The notes: a model not told the origin generated them from the letters alone. A stretch of DNA of 17,516 nt from SG8-41 sp035456985 (GCA_035456985.1 DATICE010000268.1:1-17516), one strand, 5' to 3'; shown: positions 1 through 7,216, counted from the first letter of the stretch. Program-made: numbers and translations.

Positions 1-375
1 GCTCACGTGGCGCAGCACGCCGGCCTTGAGATCGGCGGCGCCCTTGAACGGATCGATGATGCGGCCGTCCGCGTCCCTGGCGATCGCGTTGATGGTGAGG
101 TCGCGCCGCGCGAGATCCTGCTCGAGCGTCACGTCGGGCGCTGTGTGGAACTCGAATCCGTGGTAGCCACGCGCGGTCTTCCTCTCGGTGCGCGCCAGCG
201 CGTACTCCTCGTGGGTCGCAGGGTGCAGGAATACCGGGAAGTCCTTCCCGACCGGCTTGAAGCCCTGCTGCACCATCTGTTCCGGGGTCGCGCCGACAAC
301 GACATAGTCGCGGTCCTTGACGGGCAGGCCCAGCAGTTCGTCGCGCACCGCCCCGCCGACGCAGTAGATCTTCAT
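1..375 (-). CDS. cca: CCA-adding enzyme (tRNA nucleotidyltransferase), N-terminal part, truncated by window edge
   Basis: This enzyme adds or repairs the 3'-terminal CCA of tRNAs from CTP and ATP, without a nucleic acid template, in the cytoplasm. The first 125 residues are visible and the rest lies left of the window. They carry the class II nucleotidyltransferase head: GGAVRD at residues 7-12, the metal-binding pair D21 and D23 in KDRDYVVVG, and RRDLTINA near residue 95. The sequence follows the E. coli enzyme almost without gaps, beginning MKIY, which fixes the ATG at 373-375. Whether the C-terminal HD phosphohydrolase domain is present cannot be seen. It is the last visible gene of a minus-strand cluster, 43 bases after gst. 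No Shine-Dalgarno sequence precedes the ATG, and a -10-like box lies unusually close (see the promoter entry). Identification is secure. Confidence 0.96.
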   Translation of the reverse strand, partial: MKIYCVGGAVRDELLGLPVKDRDYVVVGATPEQMVQQGFKPVGKDFPVFLHPATHEEYALARTERKTARGYHGFEFHTAPDVTLEQDLARRDLTINAIARDADGRIIDPFKGAADLKAGVLRHVS

Positions 376-382
376 AGCGCAA

Positions 383-388
383 ATCTTA
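383..388 (-). promoter_or_regulatory. Possible -10 box just upstream of cca
   Basis: On the minus strand TAAGAT occupies these positions. Seven bases separate it from the cca ATG, so a normal start of transcription would fall on or next to the start codon. No good -35 hexamer is seen 16-18 bases further upstream, so this is a weak call. cca may simply be read through from gst. Confidence 0.3.
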
Positions 389-418
389 GCGCATTCGCCC
401 GCCCGCCCTGCGGCCCCG

Positions 419-1090
419 CTACGAGTACATCCGATCGTACTCCTCGACCGCCTCGCGCTCGGCGCGCGCATCGGCGTACCACAGCTGCATCACCGGAAGG
501 GCGATCAGCGTCTCCACGTAGCGCTGGCAGACCGGTGGCAGCTTGACGCCGTAAGTGATGAAGCGGGTGGCGACCGGGGCGAACATCGCATCGGCGATGC
601 AGAAGTCGCCGAGCAGGAACGGGCCGGATGCGGTCGCGCGGCATTCCGTCCACAGGCTCACGATGCGTGCGATGTCGGCCTCGACCTCCGGCACCAGGCC
701 CCGGCCGGGATACGAATTGCGCAGGTTCATCGGCATGCGGGCGCGCAGCGCCGCAAACCCGGAATGCATCTCGGCGCTCATCGAACGCGCACCAGCGCGC
801 GCCGCGCCGCTCCGCGGCCACAGCCCGCGATCGGGAAACTTCTCGGCGAGGTACTCGAGTATCGCGAGCGAGTCCCATACCGTGGTCGCGCCGTCCTTGA
901 GCGCCGGCACCTTGCCTGACGGCGAGTGCTCGAGTACGCGCCGCCTCGAATCGGGCTGGTACAAGGCAATGCGCTGCTCCACGAACGTTATGCCCGCCTG
1001 CTTCATCGCCAGCCACGGGCGCAGCGACCACGACGAGTAGTTCTTGTTGCCGATGACCAGCGTCAGACGCCGGTCCGACTCACGGCTCAC
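419..1090 (-). CDS. Glutathione S-transferase family protein
   Basis: A 223-residue cytosolic GST. The N-terminal thioredoxin-like half (about residues 9-85) has NKNYSSWSLRPWL at 15-27, where a serine at 19 or 20 is the likely residue activating glutathione; KVPAL with the cis-proline P62; and the glutathione-contacting pair D73-S74. The helical C-terminal half follows (about 95-215). Such proteins conjugate or reduce electrophiles with glutathione; the substrate cannot be told from sequence. The GTG start at 1088-1090 overlaps the stop of the upstream NDUFA9-like gene by four bases (GTGA), which suggests translational coupling and supports this start. cca follows on the same strand. The family assignment is firm; a more precise function is not. 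Confidence 0.93.
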   Translation of the reverse strand: MSRESDRRLTLVIGNKNYSSWSLRPWLAMKQAGITFVEQRIALYQPDSRRRVLEHSPSGKVPALKDGATTVWDSLAILEYLAEKFPDRGLWPRSGAARAGARSMSAEMHSGFAALRARMPMNLRNSYPGRGLVPEVEADIARIVSLWTECRATASGPFLLGDFCIADAMFAPVATRFITYGVKLPPVCQRYVETLIALPVMQLWYADARAEREAVEEYDRMYS

Positions 1091-2040
1091 TGTGTTTCAT
1101 CCCGGCGCGCCTGCCTGCGCAGCCGCTGATAGCGCGCCCGCGGCGTGCGGCTCCCGAGATAAGCGGGCGCCACCGCTTCCAGCGCCGTGGGGGCGATACC
1201 GAAAGGAAAGTCGCAGCTGCACACGTTGGGCACCTGCATCGAGTAATAGTTGTCGCGCGTCATGAGCTTGACCGGGAGAAATTCCATGGCAAAGGCCTGG
1301 AGATATGAAAACGTGTCGTTCAGCCCCAACACCCGCCGCCGCCGCCCGGTCACCGCCCCGACGTACTCGACCAGCTCGCGCAGGGTGTAGACGCGGGGGC
1401 CGCACAGATCGTAGCTCCGGCCGAAGCTGCCGGGGTCCGTAAGGCCCCTCACGCACGCCGCGGCCACGTCTTCCACGTACACCGGCTGGAACCGCGCGCC
1501 GGGACAGGCGAGCGCCACCACAGGCGAGAACCTGAGCACCTTTGCGAACAGGTTGAGGAAACTGTCCCCGGGTCCGAACACGACCGAGGGGCGGAAGATC
1601 GTCCACGCGAGCCCCGACTCGCGCACGATCGCCTCGGCCTCGCCCTTGGAGCGGAGGTAGCGGCTCGGCCCGTCGCGGGCAGAGCCGAGCGAGCTCATGT
1701 GCAGCAGCCGCCCGACGCCGCGGCTGCGGCACGCTGCCACCACCTTGCGCGCAAGCTCGACATGAGCGGCCTGGAAGCCGCGGGCTCCGCGACCGTCATG
1801 CAACACGCCCACCACGTTGATGACCGCGTCCGCTCCGCTCACGAACTCGGCGAGCTGCCCGGGCTCGTGGACGTTGACGGCGGAGACGTCCACCGTCGGT
1901 AGCAGGATCAGCTTTTCCTTGGCGCGCTCGCGGTCGCGGGTTGCCACGCGGAGGCGATAGCCCGCGGCAGCCAGCGCGTGGCAGACATGCCGGCCGACGA
2001 AGCCGCTCCCGCCGATAACGCAGGCGGTCGTGATCTCCAT
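1087..2040 (-). CDS. Complex I NDUFA9-like NAD(P)-binding protein (atypical short-chain dehydrogenase)
   Basis: A 317-residue protein with one extended Rossmann domain. GGSGFVG at 10-16 is the dinucleotide-binding loop, VINVVGVL lies at 73-80, the serine pair is at 116-117, and Y128 and K132 form a YxxxK pair as in active short-chain dehydrogenases. FRPSVVFGPGD (149-159) and QPVYVEDVA (185-193) are typical of the NDUFA9 / NAD-dependent epimerase group. In mitochondria the relative is an accessory subunit of respiratory complex I; in bacteria the role and substrate are mostly unknown, and no nuo gene is nearby. The ATG at 2038-2040 lies eight bases after the slt stop and is preceded by a weak GGGA. 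The frame stays open far upstream inside slt, but that extension has no recognisable protein character and is not part of the gene. Confidence 0.9.
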   Translation of the reverse strand: MEITTACVIGGSGFVGRHVCHALAAAGYRLRVATRDRERAKEKLILLPTVDVSAVNVHEPGQLAEFVSGADAVINVVGVLHDGRGARGFQAAHVELARKVVAACRSRGVGRLLHMSSLGSARDGPSRYLRSKGEAEAIVRESGLAWTIFRPSVVFGPGDSFLNLFAKVLRFSPVVALACPGARFQPVYVEDVAAACVRGLTDPGSFGRSYDLCGPRVYTLRELVEYVGAVTGRRRRVLGLNDTFSYLQAFAMEFLPVKLMTRDNYYSMQVPNVCSCDFPFGIAPTALEAVAPAYLGSRTPRARYQRLRRQARRDETQ

Positions 2041-2048
2041 TCCCGCTG

Positions 2049-4022
2049 CTAGTGCTCCCCGTTCACGGACAACCGGTCGCTCATCACCAGATCGAGCGGT
2101 TCGGCTCCCGGCGCATCTTCGACCGTCGACTGGGGTCCGACCATGCCGAGCCGCTGCTTGAGCGACTGCAGCTGCTGGCTGAAGTTGTGAGCGTACCAGG
2201 TCGCGTTCGCCATCACGTTCTTCACGTAGAGGCGGGTCTCGGTGAACGGGATGGTCTCGGCGAAAACGGCGCCTTCCATCGCGGTGTCGGGACGCCAGAC
2301 GCGCGCCCGGCTCGGGCCGGCGTTGTAGGCGGCGGACGCGAGCACCGGCTGGCCGTCGAACGCATCGAACACGTGCCGCAGGTAGTAGGTGCCGAGCCCG
2401 ACGTTGGTGCCGACTTCCGTGACCTGCGACCAGCGCCAATTCTTGAGCCCGATCCGCTTCGCCGCCCAGCGCGCGGTTTGCGGCATGAGCTGCATCAGGC
2501 CGGTCGCGCCCGCCGAGGAGCGCGCATCCGTGATGAAGCGGCTCTCCTGCCGGATCAGGCCGTAGACCCAGGCCTCGTCGAGCGCGAGCCCGGAGGTATG
2601 GGCCTTGAGCACATCGCGGTAGGGCGCAAGATAGCGCAGCTCGAAGTCGTGCAGCCCGACGGTGCGCTCCGCGGTGTTGATCGCGCGGTCGTATACCTGG
2701 TGCCGGCGCGCGACCTCCGCCGCCGCGAGGAGCCTGCGGTCGTCGAAGCTGCGGATGGCCCACGTCCACTCGGCGTTCGCCTCGTTGCGCAGGTTCAGGC
2801 GGTAGAGCTCGAGGGCACGCCGCAGCCCGATGTTCCGGCCCATTGCGCGCACCTCTTCCGCACCCGGCCTGTAGCCAGCGGTCGGCGCCGCGATCTTGCC
2901 GCCCAGCTCTTCCAGCGCGAGCTGTCCGTAGAAGCCGAATTCCGCCGCGAGTGGCCTGAGGATCTCGGTTGCCTCGGCCGTCCGTCCCGTGGCTTTCAGG
3001 GCCCGGGCCTTCCAGTAGCGCCACGCGGATACCGCCTTCCCACGCTCGGACATGGCATCTACCGCGACGAGCATTTCCCGCCAGTTACCCCCGCGCAGCG
3101 CCGCGCGCACTTTCCAGGCGAGCTGCAGGTCGGAAAGATCTCCCGCACGTCCATACCACGCGAGGGCGTCAGGATCGTGGCGCAGCGCACCCATGTATCC
3201 GATCATGCCCCAGACGTAGGCGCGTTCTTCCCGCGAAAAGCGCTCCTGGAGCTTCTCCCAGTGGCGGGCAGCCTGTTGGGGCGCGACGCGCGCGAGCCGG
3301 TGGACGGCGAACATGACGGTCTCGCGACCGGCCCGGGACTTGAGACTGTGGTTTTCCCGCTCGAGATAGCCCGCGGGATCGGAGGCAGCCCGCTCGAGCG
3401 AGCGGGGCTCCGGCGCCTCGCCCGCGGGCAGCCATTCCGCGAGAGAACGCGCCTGGCTCACCCGCCCGGCTTCCAGCGCCACGCGCATCCGCGACCACAG
3501 ATCATCGATGGTGAGCACACCGGACGAGATGAGTGCGTTGAGCAGCGGCGTGCACCCGTCGGGTAACTCGCGCGTCACGAACCAGAGCGATCGCGCCTCG
3601 GGCAGGGCATCCTCCGGCCTCGCCTGCATCCGGTACTGCAGCGAGTAGCATGTGATCTCGACGTCGCGGCTGGCCAGTAGGGGCAGCTCGGAGTTGAACA
3701 GCGCCCACTCGCCCCGCTCACCCAGCACCTTGAGCCACTCGCTGCGCAGCCGCTCCGAGAGCGGCCCGTCGCGGTTGGCGGCGAGAAAGCGGCGCACTTC
3801 GTCGGGAAATGCCTCCTCGAGCTGGAGGCTCAGTCGCCAGTAGGCAATGTAAGGCTCAAGCAGGTGCCCCTGCAGGCGCTGGGCGTGCGTCTCGAAGCGG
3901 GCGGGGTTGTTCGTCTGATAGGCGTCGCGTGCGGCAAGAAAATCTTCATCCAGGGCGGCGCCCTGCGCCGCCGCCGTGGCGAGCAAAAATCCGGCCAGCC
4001 CGAGCATTCTCTTGTGCAGCAC
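2049..4022 (-). CDS. slt: Soluble lytic murein transglycosylase, Slt70 type
   Basis: Cleaves the MurNAc-GlcNAc bond of peptidoglycan to give 1,6-anhydromuropeptides in the periplasm. It has 657 residues, close to the roughly 645 of E. coli Slt70. Residues 1-23 look like a signal peptide (basic start, leucine/alanine-rich core, small residues before DEDF). Residues 30-470 are alpha-helical with tetratricopeptide-like character, the superhelical ring of this family. The catalytic domain spans about 480-610: E493 in RQESRF is the general acid, followed by GATGLMQLMPQTA at 505-517 and the AYNAGPSR loop at 565-572. The GTG at 4020-4022 is preceded by AGGGGA four bases away; an ATG at 4005-4007 is the alternative. 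It heads a cluster of same-strand genes ending in cca and lies downstream of ilvA with its own likely promoter. Confidence 0.94.
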   Translation of the reverse strand: MLHKRMLGLAGFLLATAAAQGAALDEDFLAARDAYQTNNPARFETHAQRLQGHLLEPYIAYWRLSLQLEEAFPDEVRRFLAANRDGPLSERLRSEWLKVLGERGEWALFNSELPLLASRDVEITCYSLQYRMQARPEDALPEARSLWFVTRELPDGCTPLLNALISSGVLTIDDLWSRMRVALEAGRVSQARSLAEWLPAGEAPEPRSLERAASDPAGYLERENHSLKSRAGRETVMFAVHRLARVAPQQAARHWEKLQERFSREERAYVWGMIGYMGALRHDPDALAWYGRAGDLSDLQLAWKVRAALRGGNWREMLVAVDAMSERGKAVSAWRYWKARALKATGRTAEATEILRPLAAEFGFYGQLALEELGGKIAAPTAGYRPGAEEVRAMGRNIGLRRALELYRLNLRNEANAEWTWAIRSFDDRRLLAAAEVARRHQVYDRAINTAERTVGLHDFELRYLAPYRDVLKAHTSGLALDEAWVYGLIRQESRFITDARSSAGATGLMQLMPQTARWAAKRIGLKNWRWSQVTEVGTNVGLGTYYLRHVFDAFDGQPVLASAAYNAGPSRARVWRPDTAMEGAVFAETIPFTETRLYVKNVMANATWYAHNFSQQLQSLKQRLGMVGPQSTVEDAPGAEPLDLVMSDRLSVNGEH

Positions 4023-4045
4023 GAAATCCCCTGTCTAGCGGCTTC

Positions 4046-4051
4046 ATTTTA
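4046..4051 (-). promoter_or_regulatory. Likely -10 box of slt promoter
   Basis: TAAAAT on the minus strand, 23 bases before the slt GTG. The GCCGG/CCGGC inverted repeat sits directly upstream in the spacer. The predicted RNA start near 4039 leaves room for the AGGGGA ribosome site at 4027-4032. No convincing -35 hexamer is seen (GTCGTA at 17 bases spacing). Confidence 0.4.
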
Positions 4052-4066
4052 GCCGGTTTTTCCGGC
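4052..4066. repeat. Short inverted repeat GCCGG-TTTTT-CCGGC between ilvA and slt
   Basis: A perfect five-base stem with a five-base loop. It abuts the predicted -10 box of slt. It could be an operator or a remnant of an ilvA terminator, but no T-run follows on the minus strand, so a terminator role is weak. The rest of the 112-base gap also holds CGCGGG-CC-CCCGCG at 4086-4099, another GC-rich stem without a T-run. Confidence 0.35.
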
Positions 4067-4134
4067 CCTACGACCTCAAACGCACCGCGGGCCCCCGCGT
4101 TGACGCGGCGGGTGTTGTATTCGCGATGCAAATA

Positions 4135-5649
4135 TCAGGCCAGGAAGAGCTTGTAGGCGGGATTGCGGGTCTCTTCCTGCCAGGGATAGCCGACCCGGGC
4201 GAGGAAGGCGCGGAAGCGGCCCTTGTCCTGCGGCGGCACTTGCATGCCGACGAGCACGCGCCCGTAGTCGGCGCCGTGGTTACGGTAGTGAAAGAGACTG
4301 ATGTTCCAGCCGCGGCTCATGGCGGAGAGGAACTTCATGAGCGCGCCCGGTCGCTCGGGAAACTCGAAGCGGTAGAGGATTTCGTCATCCACTGTCGATG
4401 CGTGGCCGCCCACGGTGTAGCGGACATGGAGCTTTGCCAGCTCGTTCTCGCTGAAATCGAGCGTCTTCAGCCGGTGCCGACGCAGCCTCTGCACCAGCTT
4501 CCGGGTCTCATTGCGGTCGCGCACCTGCAATCCCACGAATACGTGAGCCTGTTTCGGGTCGGCGTAGCGGTAGTTGAACTCGGTGATGTTGCGCGCGCCG
4601 ATCAATCCGCAAAACTCGCGGAAGCTGCCGGGGCGTTCGGGTATGGTGACCGCGAGCACCGCCTCGCGCTTTTCGCCCAGCTCGGCTTCCTCCGCGACGA
4701 AGCGCAGCCGGTCGAAATTCATGTTGGCGCCGCTGGCAATGGCCACCAGCGTCCTGCCGCGGATGCCGGTGCGCCCGGCATAGGCCTTGATTCCGGCAAT
4801 CGCCAGCGCGCCGGCCGGCTCCAGCACCGCACGCGTATCCTCAAACACGTCCTTGATCGCGGCGCAGATGGCGTCGGTATCGACCCGCATGATGTCGTCC
4901 ACCAGCTCGCGGCACAGCCGGAAGGTTTCGCGCCCGACCTGCTTGACCGCCACGCCGTCGGCGAAGAGCCCCACTTGCGCGAGCTTGACGCGCCGGCCTG
5001 CCTTGAGTGCGCGATACATCGCGTCGGCGTCGACCGGCTCGACCCCGATTATCTTGATCCCGGGGCGCAACCGTTTCACGTAGGCGGCGATGCCGGAAAT
5101 CAGCCCGCCGCCGCCGACCGGAACGAAAATCGCGTGGATCGCCCCGGGATGCTGGCGCAGCATCTCCATCGCGATCGTGCCCTGCCCTGCGATCACGTCC
5201 GGATCGTCGTAGGGATGCACGAACGCGAGCCCGCGCCGCCGCCCGAGCGCACGCGCGTGCAGGTAGGCTTCGTCATAGGAATCACCGTGCAGCACCACGT
5301 GCGCGGCGCGCGCCTTTACGGCCGCAATCTTGATCTGCGGAGTCGTGACCGGCATCACGATCGTTGCGTGGCAGGCGAGCTGTTGGGCCGCGAGCGCGAC
5401 GCCTTGCGCGTGGTTGCCCGCGGAGGCCGTGATCACGCCGCGCTTTAACACCGCCGCCGGGAGCTGCGCCATCTTGTTGTACGCCCCGCGCAGCTTGAAC
5501 GAAAACACCGGCTGCATGTCTTCGCGCTTGAGCAGCACACGGTTGCCGGTCCGGGCCGAGAGCTCGGGCGCGAACTCGAGCGCCGTTTCCACCGCCACGT
5601 CGTAGACGCGGGCGCCGAGTATTCTCTCCAGATAGTCGTTCTTTTTCAC
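4135..5649 (-). CDS. ilvA: Biosynthetic threonine ammonia-lyase (threonine deaminase)
   Basis: Converts L-threonine to 2-oxobutanoate and ammonia with pyridoxal phosphate, the first committed step to isoleucine. It has 504 residues. The catalytic fold-type II domain covers about 1-320: K52 in FSFKLRGAY is the cofactor lysine, SAGNHAQGVA holds the substrate loop, and PVGGGGL binds the cofactor phosphate. Two C-terminal ACT-like regulatory domains follow: one near 330-405 (ERPGSFREFCGLIG, TEFNYRYAD) and one near 425-504 (RPGALMKFL, NISLFHYRNHG). This two-domain layout is that of the isoleucine-inhibited, valine-activated E. coli enzyme, rather than the short catabolic form. The GTG at 5647-5649 gives MKKNDYLERI, which aligns with the start of the family core. 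The Shine-Dalgarno match is poor. It is divergent from rpiA across a 78-base gap. Confidence 0.97.
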   Translation of the reverse strand: MKKNDYLERILGARVYDVAVETALEFAPELSARTGNRVLLKREDMQPVFSFKLRGAYNKMAQLPAAVLKRGVITASAGNHAQGVALAAQQLACHATIVMPVTTPQIKIAAVKARAAHVVLHGDSYDEAYLHARALGRRRGLAFVHPYDDPDVIAGQGTIAMEMLRQHPGAIHAIFVPVGGGGLISGIAAYVKRLRPGIKIIGVEPVDADAMYRALKAGRRVKLAQVGLFADGVAVKQVGRETFRLCRELVDDIMRVDTDAICAAIKDVFEDTRAVLEPAGALAIAGIKAYAGRTGIRGRTLVAIASGANMNFDRLRFVAEEAELGEKREAVLAVTIPERPGSFREFCGLIGARNITEFNYRYADPKQAHVFVGLQVRDRNETRKLVQRLRRHRLKTLDFSENELAKLHVRYTVGGHASTVDDEILYRFEFPERPGALMKFLSAMSRGWNISLFHYRNHGADYGRVLVGMQVPPQDKGRFRAFLARVGYPWQEETRNPAYKLFLA

Positions 5650-5678
5650 GGCCGTCTTGATTCAGGCTGTAAAGGGTA

Positions 5679-5684
5679 GCATAC
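5679..5684 (-). promoter_or_regulatory. Possible -10 box of ilvA promoter
   Basis: TATGCT on the minus strand, 29 bases before the ilvA GTG, giving an expected leader of about 20-25 bases. The -35 position falls within the heptamer array and matches poorly. With no space for a leader peptide, classical attenuation of ilvA looks unlikely here. Confidence 0.3.
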
Positions 5685-5718
5685 GCCTACCGTTTACCGT
5701 TCACTGCTTACCGCTTAC
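5684..5718. repeat. Five tandem heptamers (YGYYYAC) in the ilvA-rpiA divergent gap
   Basis: Five consecutive seven-base units occupy 5684-5690, 5691-5697, 5698-5704, 5705-5711 and 5712-5718. All fit YGYYYAC, and neighbouring units differ by one to three pyrimidine transitions. The array fills about half of the 78-base intergenic region and is strongly pyrimidine-biased on the plus strand. Heptameric tandem repeats with TTCACC- or TTTACC-like units occur in intergenic DNA of various bacteria; their role is not settled. Confidence 0.85.
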
Positions 5719-5721
5719 CAT
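5693..5721 (+). promoter_or_regulatory. Possible rpiA promoter formed from the heptamer array
   Basis: TTTACC at 5693-5698 and TACCAT at 5716-5721 are separated by 17 bases and match the -35 and -10 consensus at about four of six positions each. The -10 ends six bases before the rpiA ATG, so transcription would begin at the start codon. No Shine-Dalgarno sequence is visible, consistent with a leaderless message, but both hexamers are imperfect. Confidence 0.35.
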
Positions 5722-5727
5722 AGAACG

Positions 5728-6387
5728 ATGACTCAAGATGAAATGAAACAGGCGGCGGCAAAAGCCGCGCTCGCGCACGTTCCCCACGATTGCGTGCTCG
5801 GCGTGGGCAGCGGATCGACCGCGAACTTCTTCATCGCGGAGCTCTCCGGGATCAAGCGCCGCATCGAAGGCGCGGTCGCAGCATCGGAGGCTACGGCCAA
5901 GCGGCTGAAGGACCTCGGCATCCGCGTCATGGACCTGAACGGAGTGAACGAGCTGCCGGTCTACGTGGACGGCGCCGACGAAGTAACCCGCCATCTCGCC
6001 ATGATCAAGGGAGGCGGCGGAGCATTGACGCGCGAGAAGATCGTCGCGGCGGTGGCGCGAAAGTTCGTGTGCATTGCCGACGCGACGAAGCTCGTGGACG
6101 TGCTCGGGAAGTTTCCCCTGCCGGTGGAAGTGATCCCGATGGCCCGCTCCTACGTCGCGCGTGAGATCGTGAAGCTGGGCGGCCACCCCGAATGGCGCCG
6201 CGACGTCGTCACCGACAACGGCAACGTCATCCTCGACGTGCGCGGGCTCGAAATCCTGAACCCTCCCGAGCTCGAGAGTGCGTTGAACCAGATCGCGGGC
6301 GTGGTCACGTGCGGCCTGTTCGCGCGGCGCGGCGCGGACGTGCTGTTGCTCGGAGGCGCCGGGGGCGTGCAGACCATTACCCGCTAG
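5728..6387 (+). CDS. rpiA: Ribose-5-phosphate isomerase A
   Basis: Interconverts ribose 5-phosphate and ribulose 5-phosphate in the non-oxidative pentose phosphate pathway. Its 219 residues match E. coli RpiA (219) exactly in length. Visible functional parts are the phosphate loop GVGSGSTA at 25-32, D81 and D84 in VDGADE, K94 in IKGGGGAL and the catalytic base E103 in TREK, all at the same numbers as in E. coli. The start MTQDE is also identical to the E. coli start, so the ATG at 5728 is well supported even though no ribosome binding site precedes it. It stands alone on the plus strand, divergent from ilvA and convergent with sixA, with only 16 bases between the two stop codons. Confidence 0.97.
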   Translation: MTQDEMKQAAAKAALAHVPHDCVLGVGSGSTANFFIAELSGIKRRIEGAVAASEATAKRLKDLGIRVMDLNGVNELPVYVDGADEVTRHLAMIKGGGGALTREKIVAAVARKFVCIADATKLVDVLGKFPLPVEVIPMARSYVAREIVKLGGHPEWRRDVVTDNGNVILDVRGLEILNPPELESALNQIAGVVTCGLFARRGADVLLLGGAGGVQTITR

Positions 6388-6403
6388 AGCGCCGCGCGAT
6401 CTC

Positions 6404-6847
6404 CTAGACCTGGTCGGGCGCGAGGACCACGCGCACCCTGGCCTCGCCTTCGTGCCGCGTGGCAAGCCACCAGATCGCCCCTTTCTGAACGCTCCAGTCG
6501 GCAAGCGCGCCGGTCAGCGCCAGCGCCGCAGCCTGCCCGAGCGTCGGCTGGTGTCCCACGATGAGGACGGTGCCCGCGCCGCGCGGCCAGTCCGCAGCCT
6601 CCAGCACGGACTGCGGTGTCGCTTCCGGGCCCACGGCCTCGCTGGTCTTGAATTTCCTCCCGAGCGCTTGCGCCGTCTGCTGCGCGCGCCTGGCACGGCT
6701 CACCAAAATGAGGGCGTCCCGGGGCAGCTGCCGCTTGAGCCACGACGCCATCCGCCCCGCCTGCTCCTTGCCTTTGGCCGTGAGCCTGCGCTCCTCGTCC
6801 CGCACGCCGTCCTCGGCATCCGCGTGACGCCACAGGATGAGATCCAT
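6404..6847 (-). CDS. sixA: Phosphohistidine phosphatase SixA-like protein
   Basis: A 147-residue histidine-phosphatase-superfamily protein. The catalytic RHADA motif (R7, H8) stands at the very start, as in SixA; SRARRAQQTA at 50-59 supplies the second arginine region, and GHQPTL with H99 supplies the second histidine. E. coli SixA (161 residues) removes phosphate from histidine in HPt domains or the nitrogen phosphotransferase protein. The target here is unknown and no kinase is adjacent. The ATG at 6845-6847 places RHA at the expected distance from the N-terminus; no clear ribosome site is seen. It lies 45 bases after yggX on the same strand and converges with rpiA. A small generic histidine phosphatase cannot be fully excluded. 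Confidence 0.88.
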   Translation of the reverse strand: MDLILWRHADAEDGVRDEERRLTAKGKEQAGRMASWLKRQLPRDALILVSRARRAQQTAQALGRKFKTSEAVGPEATPQSVLEAADWPRGAGTVLIVGHQPTLGQAAALALTGALADWSVQKGAIWWLATRHEGEARVRVVLAPDQV

Positions 6848-6871
6848 AGCGCGTGAGCTGCGACCGGCAAA

Positions 6872-6884
6872 GCGCCAGCGGCGC
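6872..6884 (-). terminator. Weak hairpin after yggX
   Basis: GCGCC-GCT-GGCGC on the minus strand, followed by only three T residues, in the 45-base gap between yggX and sixA. It could pause or partly end transcription; the short T-run makes a strong terminator unlikely. Confidence 0.25.
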
Positions 6885-6892
6885 GGGGAGGG

Positions 6893-7168
6893 TCAGCTGC
6901 CGGGCGGCGGAACGTAGCCTGACGCAACGTCGGCGCCGCCACCGAAGAAATGCTTCTCCATCTGCTGCGCGAGGTAGTCGCGCGCCTTCTTGTCCGCCAG
7001 GTTGAGGCGGTTCTCGTTGACCAGCATCTTCTGCTGCTCCAGCCATTGCTTCCAGGCTTCCTTCGACACGCGCTCGAAGATCCGCTTGCCGAGCTCACCC
7101 GGATAGGGCGGGAAATCGAGGCCTTCGGCTTCGCGCCCCAGCTTGATGCAGTTCACCATTCTTGGCAT
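6893..7168 (-). CDS. yggX: Fe(2+)-trafficking protein YggX
   Basis: A 91-residue cytoplasmic protein, the same length as E. coli YggX, which protects iron-sulfur clusters against oxidative damage and is thought to help iron movement. The conserved cysteine is C7. REAEGLDFPPYPGELGKRIF (residues 12-31) is the family signature, followed by SKEAWKQWLEQQKMLVNE. The start MPRMVNC aligns position by position with E. coli MSRTIFC, so the ATG at 7166-7168 is preferred over the internal ATG at residue 4. It follows the GGDEF/EAL gene by 48 bases on the same strand. No OxyR or SoxR site was recognised. Confidence 0.95.
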   Translation of the reverse strand: MPRMVNCIKLGREAEGLDFPPYPGELGKRIFERVSKEAWKQWLEQQKMLVNENRLNLADKKARDYLAQQMEKHFFGGGADVASGYVPPPGS

Positions 7169-7216
7169 TGAAGTACCCGGCTCCCGCCAGGCGAAGACAG
7201 GAATCCCGCGGAAATG

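Noticed and set aside
1087..3024. A possible 645-residue fusion of the NDUFA9-like protein with an N-terminal extension inside slt
   Set aside because: The upstream half is a frame-shifted reading of slt with shadow composition; the Rossmann domain starts exactly at the ATG at 2040.
2052..3566. A 504-residue open frame antisense to slt
   Set aside because: No family resemblance and a shadow composition; the opposite strand encodes a clear Slt protein.
4126..5448. A 440-residue open frame antisense to ilvA
   Set aside because: No domain is recognisable, and IlvA on the other strand explains the coding signal completely.
5684..5718. The heptamer array as a CRISPR or iteron array
   Set aside because: The units are seven bases with no spacers, and no cas, rep or origin gene is nearby.
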